A stretch of 5,240 nucleotides of DNA from Deltaproteobacteria bacterium (GTDB lineage Bacteria; Desulfobacterota; Binatia; Binatales; Binataceae): assembly GCA_027403435.1 (NCBI GenBank), contig DAHZDR010000185.1:1-5240 (forward strand), written 5' to 3'. Each line of letters opens with the position of its first letter. Within the stretch, counting starts at the first letter, position 1. The notes under the pieces are model-generated. The model made no database searches and had not been told where the DNA came from. It saw only the letters and a program-made list of their open reading frames with translations. Shown in pieces: positions 1 through 5,020 of the stretch. Both the position numbers and the translations under genes were made by a program.

Positions 1-446
1 GCCGCCACGGAAACCGCCGCCTTGCGCTCCAGATGGAACTCGATCATCTGCGCAATGTCCATCCGATAAATATGATCGGCGCCAAAAACCGCCACCAGAT
101 CGGGCCGAAAATCGTCAATCAAATTCAAATTCTGAAAAATCGCGTCCGCCGTTCCCTGATACCAGCTTTCACCCATCCGCATCTGCGCCGGCACCGGCAC
201 GATAAAATGGTCATGCATCATGCGGCCGAACTGCCAGCCGTCCTTCAGATGCTCGATCAGCGATTGCGACCGCCATTGCACCAACACATAAATCGATAAT
301 ATCTGCGAATTGATCAGATTGGACAGGACAAAATCAACGATCCGGTATTTGCCGCCAAAAGGCACCGCCGGCTTCGCCCGATCGCGCGTCAACGGATACA
401 GCCGGGTGCCCTGCCCCCCCGCCATCACCAGCGCCAGAGTTCTCAT
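1..446 (-). CDS. glgC: Glucose-1-phosphate adenylyltransferase (ADP-glucose pyrophosphorylase), N-terminal part
   Basis: This enzyme makes ADP-glucose from glucose-1-phosphate and ATP, the committed step of bacterial glycogen synthesis in the cytosol. Only the first 148 codons are present; the gene continues past the left edge (family length is about 400-430 residues). The nucleotidyltransferase signature AGGQGTRLYPLT spans residues 9-20. It is followed by RAKPAVPFGGKYRIVDF (23-39, the region holding the activator-binding Lys in E. coli GlgC) and LSNLINS (41-47). WYQGTADAI (95-103) and GADHIYRMD (122-130) are the other family blocks; Ala123 replaces the Gly of the GDHIY form seen in E. coli. 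The ATG at 446 places the glycine-rich loop at the usual distance from the N-terminus. No strong Shine-Dalgarno is close: a GGAG lies about 14 bases upstream. The gene is divergent from the zinc-ribbon gene across 415 bases. The identity is secure; regulation is unknown. Confidence 0.96.
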   Translation of the reverse strand, partial: MRTLALVMAGGQGTRLYPLTRDRAKPAVPFGGKYRIVDFVLSNLINSQILSIYVLVQWRSQSLIEHLKDGWQFGRMMHDHFIVPVPAQMRMGESWYQGTADAIFQNLNLIDDFRPDLVAVFGADHIYRMDIAQMIEFHLERKAAVSVA

Positions 447-754
447 CAGCCCAATCTCGACTCCAATCCAAAAAATCCCGTCAAAGTACGCCCTTTTTTA
501 TCCTGCTTGGACTGCGGTGAGGAGTCTAGGGCAAGCCGCTATCGATGCGGAAACCCGCACCGCCGGCTTGACTCGACCTCGCCGCGATCTTCGCATTTGG
601 CGCATTTGCCCTCCCAAGCCTTCGCGGAATGTCCCAATTCCTTCTGGCTTACAGACCATTAGAGGCATGGCGGGTCCGCTTCAGAACGGACGTTGGCTCA
701 ATTTTTCCTTATTTTTTAGCGTAATTGGCCGAATTGCGGGATTCCATCGATTAT

Positions 755-770
755 CGGCACGTTGGTTGCT
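755..770 (+). promoter_or_regulatory. Candidate sigma-54 (RpoN) -24/-12 promoter
   Basis: The element reads CGGCACG-TTGG-TTGCT. Against the RpoN consensus TGGCACG-N4-TTGCW only the first base differs. The invariant GG (756-757) and GC (768-769) are separated by exactly 10 bases, as required. Transcription would begin near 781, giving an untranslated leader of about 80 bases before the zinc-ribbon gene. Sigma-54 promoters need an enhancer-binding activator; I could not identify its binding site. A TATAAT hexamer at 797-802 is an alternative sigma-70 -10 box, but no good -35 stands 16-18 bases upstream of it (TTGAAA at 770-775 is 21 bases away). This is a pattern match only; one such match can arise by chance. 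Confidence 0.5.
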
Positions 771-786
771 TGAAACATTTTGCATA

Positions 787-821
787 CTCCAACGTCTATA
801 ATTATCGAATCGGACTTGGAG
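787..821 (+). promoter_or_regulatory. Leader hairpin 1 upstream of the zinc-ribbon gene
   Basis: CTCCAA (787-792) pairs with TTGGAG (816-821). After one bulged C (793), GTC (794-796) pairs with GAC (813-815), giving a nine-pair stem with a 16-base AT-rich loop. It lies just downstream of the start site predicted from the sigma-54 element, so it would sit at the 5' end of that transcript. The TATAAT hexamer lies in its loop, so the symmetry could instead be a DNA operator over a sigma-70 promoter. The pairing is seen in the sequence; function is inferred. Confidence 0.4.
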
Positions 822-835
822 CCGACTAAACCACC

Positions 836-851
836 CCTCCAGAAAGGGAGG
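836..851 (+). promoter_or_regulatory. Ribosome binding site of the zinc-ribbon gene, inside a hairpin
   Basis: The strong Shine-Dalgarno GGGAGGA (846-852) is preceded by its own complement: CCTCC (836-840) can pair with GGAGG (847-851) across a six-base AGAAAG loop, hiding the ribosome binding site. The GGAG in the 3' arm of leader hairpin 1 (818-821) could compete for the same CTCC, which would free the site. The Shine-Dalgarno stands 7 bases before a TTG (859) and 10 before the ATG (862), so the exact start is uncertain by one codon. Confidence 0.5.
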
Positions 852-861
852 ATTTAATTTG

Positions 862-1170
862 ATGCAAAGCATTGCCACCAATACCGCAACCCGCGCCAAA
901 AAGAGCCAGGGCGGCGTGATTTATCGCACCGTATGCCAAAATCCTGGATGCGCCCATAGCTTCGACCTGCGAATCACCCCACAGACGGCTTCGATGCTTA
1001 GCGGTTCGATTTCGTGTCCGCGATGCCATCGGCACGGGGGGATGCTGAAACCCCAGGGACGGATCGGCGACAAGCTGTTTTCCGCCAAACTGGTCTATCG
1101 GCTGACCGGCGTGGCGCCGCGGCCGGAAGAAAACGACGTTTACGCCGAAACCGCTGAATTTCGCTACTAA
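862..1170 (+). CDS. Small zinc-ribbon-like protein of unknown function
   Basis: I do not recognise the family of this 102-residue protein. After a short basic N-terminus (residues 1-16), it has CQNPGC at 25-30 (CX4C) and CPRC at 52-55 (CX2C), 21 residues apart. This four-cysteine pattern is typical of a zinc ribbon. His56 and His58 follow the second pair and could also bind metal. The C-terminal 45 residues contain an RIGDKLFSAKLVYRL stretch (67-81) and an acidic, aromatic end. There is no signal peptide or membrane segment, so it is probably cytosolic. A role in nucleic-acid or protein binding is possible but unproven. The strong Shine-Dalgarno, dedicated upstream region and strong terminator argue for a real, singly transcribed gene. 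The start is ATG 862; TTG 859, one codon earlier in frame, is equally well placed for the Shine-Dalgarno. Confidence 0.8.
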   Translation: MQSIATNTATRAKKSQGGVIYRTVCQNPGCAHSFDLRITPQTASMLSGSISCPRCHRHGGMLKPQGRIGDKLFSAKLVYRLTGVAPRPEENDVYAETAEFRY

Positions 1171-1238
1171 TCCGCCCGCGGATCGCGTAATTTGAACACG
1201 CCATCCGCGTATCCGCGGCCAGCGTGGCGCGGTTTCCC

Positions 1239-1272
1239 GCGCCGTCCGGATTCCGGACGGCGCATTTTTTTT
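1239..1272 (+). terminator. Strong intrinsic terminator after the zinc-ribbon gene
   Basis: A perfect ten-pair GC-rich stem, GCGCCGTCCG (1239-1248) with CGGACGGCGC (1254-1263), has a GATTC loop and is followed by A and eight T residues (1265-1272). It ends the plus-strand transcript 68 bases after the stop codon. The same hairpin lies past the end of the convergent GST-like gene but has no T run on that strand. A second hairpin, GGCGCGG (1226-1232) with CCGCGCC (1237-1243), overlaps its 5' arm by five bases. Confidence 0.92.
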
Positions 1273-1299
1273 CGGCGCCGGAATTGAGCGGCGGCCGGC

Positions 1300-1938
1300 T
1301 CAGATCCCCGCCAGCGGCTCGATCGTCACGCCTTCAAGGCTCTGGATACTCGGCCGGTCCAGCAATCGCCTCATCCACGCCTCGACACTGGGCCGGTTAT
1401 GGCCCGGTTCGATGCCAAGATCGCGCAACACCAGCACCCGCGGCACAAAGGCGATATCGGCGACCGAGAATTGGATGGCGAGAAATTCCTGCTTTTGCAG
1501 TTCGTGATTGAGAAAGTTCAGCACCTGCTCAATCGAACGATGATAACGCTGCAAACGCGCCGCATCGCGGTCGCTCTCCGGCTTCGCCATCTCGCCCATC
1601 AATTGCCCGACTTGCGGCGTAAATGAAGTGTCGGCAAAGTCCTCCCAGGTGCGGGCGCGGGCGCGCAGGGCGCTCGAACCAATCGCCGGCAGCAGCGGCG
1701 GCTCCGGATATTCGTCCTCAAGGTATTCGGCGATAATCGTCGAATCGTAAACGGTGATGTCCTCGTCAACCAGGACCGGCACGCGCCCGAACGGATTGAG
1801 CCGCAGAAAATCGGGCTTGCGCTGGTCGCCGGCGGCCAAATCGATTTGCACGAACTCGTAGGACAGGCCTTTTTCGGCAAGCACAATCCGCACTTTCTGG
1901 CCGAAGGGACAGGGCAGGAAGTCATAGAGCTTCATCAT
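1300..1938 (-). CDS. Glutathione S-transferase family protein, SspA/omega-like
   Basis: This 212-residue cytosolic protein has an N-terminal thioredoxin fold and a C-terminal helical domain, the usual GST size and layout. CPFGQKVRIVLAEKG (10-24) places a cysteine at the catalytic position, as in omega-like GSTs. LNPFGRVPVLVD (47-58) holds the cis-proline Pro54. DSTIIAEYLEDEYP (65-78) is the gamma-glutamyl-binding Asp-Ser block. FSVADIAF (157-164) is the N-capping S-x-x-D motif of the helical domain. VRIVLAEKG and the DSTIIAEYLEDEYPEPPLLP region also resemble stringent starvation protein A, which binds RNA polymerase but usually lacks the cysteine. The substrate cannot be told. AAGGG (1946-1950) stands 7 bases before the ATG at 1938, which is why I chose it over a TTG at 1953. 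It begins 18 bases after the rplI stop and is probably the last gene of the ribosomal-protein operon. Confidence 0.92.
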   Translation of the reverse strand: MMKLYDFLPCPFGQKVRIVLAEKGLSYEFVQIDLAAGDQRKPDFLRLNPFGRVPVLVDEDITVYDSTIIAEYLEDEYPEPPLLPAIGSSALRARARTWEDFADTSFTPQVGQLMGEMAKPESDRDAARLQRYHRSIEQVLNFLNHELQKQEFLAIQFSVADIAFVPRVLVLRDLGIEPGHNRPSVEAWMRRLLDRPSIQSLEGVTIEPLAGI

Positions 1939-1956
1939 TGCGGTTCCCTTCAATCC

Positions 1957-2412
1957 TTACTCGCCGGCCGCGACAACCACGAATTTGAGCCGGGCTTCGA
2001 CGTCGCCGCCCAGCTTCACCGCAACCGAGTATTCGCCCAGTTGTTTGATCGGCTCCGCCAGCACGATGCGGCGCCGTTCGATATCGACGCCCTTTTCGCG
2101 CAGCGCCCGTTCGAGGTCGATATTGGTGACGGAGCCGAAAAGTTTGCCCTCTTCGCCGGCGCGCGCCGCAAGTTCGAGCGTGAGCGCCTCCAGTCGCGCC
2201 TTGACGCCTATCGACGCCTGCTTGAGCGTCTCGCGCTTGCGCAGCGCAAGCGCTTTGGCGTGCTCAAAGGCGCGCATATTTTTCGGATTCGCCTCGATCG
2301 CGAGCTTGCGTGGCAGCAGATAATTGCGCGCATAACCGGCGCGCACCTTGACCACGTCACCCGGACCGCCCAGGTTTTGAACCTCTTCGTTAAGGATCAC
2401 TTGCACGTTCAT
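1957..2412 (-). CDS. rplI: 50S ribosomal protein L9
   Basis: L9 binds 23S rRNA at the base of the L1 stalk and projects from the large subunit; it helps keep translational fidelity. The 151-residue length is normal for the family (about 148-150). The N-terminal rRNA-binding domain has VILNEEVQNLGGPGDVVKVR (5-24) and AGYARNYLLPRKLA (25-38), matching the L9 signature GxxGxxVxVxxGYxRNYLxP. A charged connecting helix covers roughly residues 41-78. The C-terminal domain contains KLFGSVTNIDLERALREKG (90-108). The ATG at 2412 follows a modest AGG Shine-Dalgarno with 7-base spacing, 27 bases after the DUF2232 stop, consistent with co-transcription. Confidence 0.98.
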   Translation of the reverse strand: MNVQVILNEEVQNLGGPGDVVKVRAGYARNYLLPRKLAIEANPKNMRAFEHAKALALRKRETLKQASIGVKARLEALTLELAARAGEEGKLFGSVTNIDLERALREKGVDIERRRIVLAEPIKQLGEYSVAVKLGGDVEARLKFVVVAAGE

Positions 2413-2439
2413 AGCTTCGCCTGCCTTATCCAGCCCGGC

Positions 2440-3414
2440 TCACAGGTAATCGCCGAGGTTACGGGCCTCGCGGCTGGGCGGCTTGAGCCGCCGGAAATCA
2501 ATCCACAAATCGAACACGCCAACCGCGCAGACCAGCGTGGCGAGCACCGGCTGCAGCATGGTGACGAAATAAATCAGGCCGCGCGCCAGCGTCGGCATCG
2601 CCAACACCTTGAAATAAAACGCCATTATCGCGAGGCCCTGGCAAAAATAGACCGCCGCCACGCAGACAAACAGGTCCAGCGCGATCGTGCTCAGCTCGGG
2701 TATCGGCATAAACAGGCCGAACCCGGCCACCAGTAAGACCCAAATCAGCCAATCAGGCGTTGACCATCGCGCCAGGTCGCCGAACAGAACGTAACCGATC
2801 CGCCGTTCGCGGCCGGTGTAGCGCCACACCACCGTCAGGTTGAGCAACGCCATCGTCGCCGCCGAAAGCGCCGCCAGCGCCGGCGCCAGCCGCAGCGTGC
2901 CATCGACGATCATCGTGCGGGTTTCGATCGAAACCCCTGATTCCAAGCCAATCGCCTTGTAAAATTTCTGGCCGCGCGCCATCGCGGCAAGCATATCGGC
3001 GCGCATCGCGTCCGCCATCACGGCGGGTGAACCGACGGTCGCCAGCAGCGCCGCCATGCCCGCCGCCAACATCACCAAAGTGGTTACCAGCACGATCATT
3101 TCGAACGATTGGCGCCGTTCGAGCATCGCCGCCATCACCACCGTCGCAAGGCCGAAGGTCATCAGGTAGAAGCCCGCCGCCGTCGGTCCGATCGCGGTCG
3201 GACCGGCCCCCACGACGATCAATCCCGCCGCCACCGCCGCCACGACCGCCGTCCGCAACGCCATCCGCGACTGGCCGGCGACGTACACCAGCACCGGAGT
3301 CGGCGACAGCAGCATCGCCAGGCTCCCCACCACCGGCAGCATCCCCCCGGCCAGGAACATCACCGCCGCCGCGATCGCGGCGCGCAGGGTTCCGATAAGA
3401 TCGCGGCGGAACAC
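2440..3414 (-). CDS. DUF2232 family multi-pass membrane protein
   Basis: This 324-residue integral membrane protein belongs to the DUF2232 (YybS-like) group, which often lies near rplI; its molecular role is not known. Hydrophobic segments are visible near residues 10-45 (probably two), 52-71, 78-97, 105-127, 175-198, 222-243, 245-272 and 278-300, so about eight helices. The conserved C-terminal block is present: the segment around FYFKVLAMPTLARGLIYF, then FDLWIDFRRL at 301-310, followed by a short cytoplasmic-type tail. The frame stays open upstream through rpsR, but that part encodes low-complexity sequence that overlaps a proven gene. I therefore start at GTG 3414, 10 bases after the rpsR stop, just before the first hydrophobic segment. 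No strong Shine-Dalgarno precedes it, so translation may be coupled to rpsR. Family and position are firm; the start is moderately sure. Confidence 0.9.
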   Translation of the reverse strand: MFRRDLIGTLRAAIAAAVMFLAGGMLPVVGSLAMLLSPTPVLVYVAGQSRMALRTAVVAAVAAGLIVVGAGPTAIGPTAAGFYLMTFGLATVVMAAMLERRQSFEMIVLVTTLVMLAAGMAALLATVGSPAVMADAMRADMLAAMARGQKFYKAIGLESGVSIETRTMIVDGTLRLAPALAALSAATMALLNLTVVWRYTGRERRIGYVLFGDLARWSTPDWLIWVLLVAGFGLFMPIPELSTIALDLFVCVAAVYFCQGLAIMAFYFKVLAMPTLARGLIYFVTMLQPVLATLVCAVGVFDLWIDFRRLKPPSREARNLGDYL

Positions 3415-3424
3415 GATGGCGGCT

Positions 3425-3805
3425 CTAGGCTCCGAGCGTGGAAAACGGCAGCAACGCGATGATCCGCGCCCGCTTGATCGCCACCGCCAGTTGGCGCTGA
3501 TGCTTGGCGCAGTTGCCAGAAGTGCGGCTGGGAACGATTTTGCCGCCTTCGGTGATAAAACTCTGAAGCGTGCGCACGTCTTTGTAATCGACCGCGAGCG
3601 ATTTGTCGGCGCAGAAACGGCAAACCTTGCGCCGACCGCCGCCCGGACGGCGCCGGCCACCGCGTCCGCCGCCACGGCTTTCGCCGCCGCCCTCGCCGCC
3701 GCGATCCCCTTCGCCACGCGGCGGGCGTCCGCCGCCGCCGCCACGCGCGGGCTCATGTGCTTCGGACCCCGAAGCGCCCGAGTGGAATTTGTGTTCGTCA
3801 GCCAT
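3425..3805 (-). CDS. rpsR: 30S ribosomal protein S18 with Arg/Gly-rich N-terminal extension
   Basis: S18 binds S6 and the central domain of 16S rRNA on the platform of the small subunit. The protein has 126 residues against roughly 75-90 for a typical S18. The core is residues 58-126: RRKVCRFCADKS (58-69), VDYKDVRTL (72-80), GKIVPSRTSGNCAKHQRQLA (88-107) and IKRARIIALLPF (110-121). Cys62, Cys65, Cys99 and His102 make the zinc-binding (C+) form of S18. Residues 20-57 are almost wholly Gly and Arg with scattered Glu, Pro and Ser, an RGG-like disordered tail. The ATG at 3805 has AGGA at 3814-3817 with 8-base spacing, which favours it over an in-frame ATG at 3874. It stands 92 bases after the priB-like stop; I see no promoter in that gap. 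Confidence 0.97.
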   Translation of the reverse strand: MADEHKFHSGASGSEAHEPARGGGGGRPPRGEGDRGGEGGGESRGGGRGGRRRPGGGRRKVCRFCADKSLAVDYKDVRTLQSFITEGGKIVPSRTSGNCAKHQRQLAVAIKRARIIALLPFSTLGA

Positions 3806-3897
3806 GATTCGCTTCCTGATAGCTTCTCTTCGCGACGCGCCGACGGCGTGTTCCAGACCGGCGTCGCTGTCCAATTATTGGCCGATCGGCGCCAGCC

Positions 3898-4191
3898 TCA
3901 GCCGAGGGAAACTTCGTCCGCCACAACTTCGAAAAGGCGCGCGGCCGAGTCCTTCGGACGCAGGCTTCCGCCCAGCGCGCGCAACATCCCGCGCACGGTC
4001 ACGGCCTGTCCGGTTTTGAGCGTCGATGCGAGCGTACGCGCGTTTTCGCCCGTTATCACCACCGCAAGCGGTAATTCGCCGGGACGTTCGCCGCATTCCA
4101 CGACCATCCGCGCGACCGGCGTGCCGACGGGCGTCACCCGCAACGCCGGCGGATTCGTCAGCCGGCCGCATAGCTCAACCCTGACTGCCAC
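3898..4191 (-). CDS. priB: PriB-like single-strand-binding OB-fold protein
   Basis: PriB binds single-stranded DNA and helps the PriA primosome restart stalled replication forks. This 97-residue protein matches the length (about 100) and pattern of PriB. RVELCGRLTNPPALRVTPVG (4-23) lines up with the E. coli N-terminal strands ([20 protein letters not shown]). The stretch LAVVITGENARTL (42-54) and GQAVTVRGML (60-69) match the central OB strands, and FEVVADEVSL (87-96) the final strand. It lacks the acidic DDIPF-type tail of SSB. It sits between rpsF and rpsR, the usual place of priB in beta/gammaproteobacteria and of ssb in many other bacteria. The GTG at 4191 lies inside the end of rpsF (17-base overlap), with no clear Shine-Dalgarno, suggesting translational coupling. 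The start is a best guess. A divergent short SSB is the alternative. Confidence 0.78.
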   Translation of the reverse strand: MAVRVELCGRLTNPPALRVTPVGTPVARMVVECGERPGELPLAVVITGENARTLASTLKTGQAVTVRGMLRALGGSLRPKDSAARLFEVVADEVSLG

Positions 4192-4726
4192 CGTCCGGCT
4201 GGGAGTCGTCAGCGGCGGCCGCGTCAGACGCTTCAGCCGCGCCGGAATCCGGCGCCGCGGTGGTGACCGCCGCTTCAGTGACGGCTGGCGCCGCGGCAGC
4301 CGCCGCAACGGCCTGCGCCTCGGCGGCGGCGGCGCGCTCGGCCGCCAACGCCGCCGTGCGAGCTTCGGCGGCGGCGCGGGCTTCGGCCGCGCGGCGATGG
4401 CGCGCTTCGACTTCCGCGCGCACCGCGGCCATGTCGGCCGAATCGTCAACCAGCACCGAAAGATAGCGCAAAACGCCATCGGAGAGCTTAAGATTGCGCT
4501 CGAGCTCGTTCATCGTGGCGCCGGCGCCGCCATAGTCGAAGCGCACGTAATAGCCGCGCCGCTCGCCTTTGATATAATAGGCCAGTTCGCGCGAGCCCCA
4601 TTCGTCGGTTTCGACCAAGTCGCCGCCGGTGTTCGCGACAATTCCAGCAAAGCGCTGGATCGCATCTTTATGCGCGATTTCGCCCAGATCCGGACGAAGA
4701 ATAAAAATCGTCTCGTAGCGCCGCAA
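4175..4726 (-). CDS. rpsF: 30S ribosomal protein S6 with Ala-rich C-terminal extension
   Basis: S6 pairs with S18 on the small-subunit platform. The core, residues 1-98, has RRYETIFILRPDL (2-14), the family block EWGSRELAYYIKGERRGYY (42-60) and NELERNLKLSDGVLRYLSVL (73-92). The protein is 183 residues, against about 95-135 in most bacteria. Residues 100-140 form an Ala/Glu/Arg stretch likely to be helical or coiled-coil. From about 141 to 183 the tail is Ala-rich with several Asp and Glu and no Lys or Arg. The start is TTG at 4726: it has a near-perfect AAAGGAGGA Shine-Dalgarno six bases away and gives the standard M-RRYE beginning. An upstream in-frame TTG at 4771 lies inside the leader hairpin and is rejected. 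It is the first gene of the minus-strand operon. Confidence 0.97.
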   Translation of the reverse strand: MRRYETIFILRPDLGEIAHKDAIQRFAGIVANTGGDLVETDEWGSRELAYYIKGERRGYYVRFDYGGAGATMNELERNLKLSDGVLRYLSVLVDDSADMAAVRAEVEARHRRAAEARAAAEARTAALAAERAAAAEAQAVAAAAAAPAVTEAAVTTAAPDSGAAEASDAAAADDSQPDGGSQG

Positions 4727-4732
4727 GCGCCG

Positions 4733-4741
4733 TCCTCCTTT
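4733..4741 (-). promoter_or_regulatory. Strong Shine-Dalgarno that sets a TTG start for rpsF
   Basis: The minus strand reads AAAGGAGGA, then CGGCGC, then TTG. This is close to full anti-Shine-Dalgarno complementarity at good spacing, and there is no ATG nearby in frame, so the TTG start is well supported. Confidence 0.88.
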
Positions 4742-4783
4742 CGGTTTCCAGCCCTCCACTTCGAAGAGCAAGGAGCGAAACCG
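4742..4783 (-). promoter_or_regulatory. rpsF leader hairpin, candidate S6:S18 autoregulatory site
   Basis: In the minus-strand transcript CGGTTTC (4783-4777) pairs perfectly with GAAACCG (4748-4742). Inside this seven-pair stem is an asymmetric internal loop (one G on the 5' side, GGCTG on the 3' side). Then CTCC (4775-4772) pairs with GGAG (4757-4754) around a 14-base loop. The 3' end of the hairpin abuts the rpsF Shine-Dalgarno. S6:S18 is known to bind a structured element with a CCG-containing motif in rpsF leaders of many bacteria. Here an ACCG is present at the foot of the stem, but I cannot confirm the published motif in its exact arrangement. The pairing is seen; the function is inferred. 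Confidence 0.45.
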
Positions 4784-5020
4784 TCATCTTAGCAGCGCGG
4801 CGCCGGCTCAACAAGGCGATTTTAAGCCGCCGCGGCAATTTTCCCCGCAACCCCGCCGCTACGACCCCAGGCGCAGCGCGACGCCGGGCTTTGACCCAAG
4901 CCGACTGTTGTAACCAACGCCGGTCCTGATAAATGAAACGCTGGCGGCGAGATAACGGACGGGCGCTGGCCGGAATCGATCGGCGCGGAGCCTGGCGCCT
5001 CAAGAAAAGGACGATCATGC

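Larger units (their letters stand above)
447..861. other. Long divergent intergenic region between glgC and the zinc-ribbon gene
   Basis: There is no convincing gene here. The open frames that cross it lack a ribosome binding site and show no recognisable protein. The part nearest glgC (about 447-690) shows no clear promoter: on the minus strand a GATAAA-like -10 near 482-492 has no properly spaced -35. The part from about 697 to 812 is visibly richer in A and T, with T runs at 702-706 and 712-717, as expected of a regulatory region. It carries the sigma-54-like element, a TATAAT hexamer and two leader hairpins, listed separately. A weak inverted repeat GTCCG/CGGAC (674-678 / 687-691) lies before the T-rich stretch and could be an operator or chance. 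Confidence 0.6.
4727..5020. other. Divergent intergenic region between rpsF and the basic-protein gene
   Basis: About 290 bases separate two divergent starts. Toward rpsF, TAAAAT on the minus strand (4824-4819) is the best -10 box, but a TTGCGG lies 20 bases upstream of it, too far for a standard -35; a start near 4812 would leave a leader of about 85 bases that includes the hairpin. Toward the basic protein, TTGACC at 4891-4896 lacks a matching -10 at 16-18 bases. GGCGC/GCGCC (4982-4986 / 4995-4999) could form a small leader hairpin, and AAGGA (5007-5011) stands 9 bases before the ATG at 5021. No gene is supported here. Confidence 0.5.

Noticed and set aside
310..801. A 163-codon plus-strand open frame over the glgC start and the intergenic region.
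   Set aside because: It is partly antisense to glgC, has no Shine-Dalgarno and no domain, and would run through the sigma-54-like element.
797..802. TATAAT as the main sigma-70 promoter of the zinc-ribbon gene.
   Set aside because: No -35 at correct spacing: TTGAAA is 21 bases away. It is kept only as an alternative within the sigma-54 entry.
1846..2736. A 296-codon plus-strand open frame.
   Set aside because: It is antisense to rplI and the ends of its neighbours; it has no recognisable domain or ribosome binding site.
3638..3750. GC-rich repeats as a CRISPR or tandem repeat array.
   Set aside because: There are no regular repeat and spacer units; this is the Gly/Arg coding stretch of S18.
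3415..3756. An N-terminal extension of the DUF2232 frame upstream into rpsR.
   Set aside because: It overlaps the S18 gene in another frame, and its translation is a Gly/Arg repeat shadow without DUF2232 features.
3875..4171. A 98-codon minus-strand ATG frame that could replace the PriB-like call.
   Set aside because: Its product is an Arg/Gly/Ala-rich shadow, while the adjacent frame gives a good OB-fold/PriB pattern.
3416..4792. A 458-codon open frame on the plus strand across rpsR, priB and rpsF.
   Set aside because: It is antisense to clearly identified genes; GC-rich codon use removes stops from the opposite strand, and its protein is low-complexity.
4891..4919. TTGACC as a -35 box for the basic-protein gene.
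   Set aside because: The hexamer 17 bases downstream is CCAACG, and no acceptable -10 stands at 16 or 18 bases.
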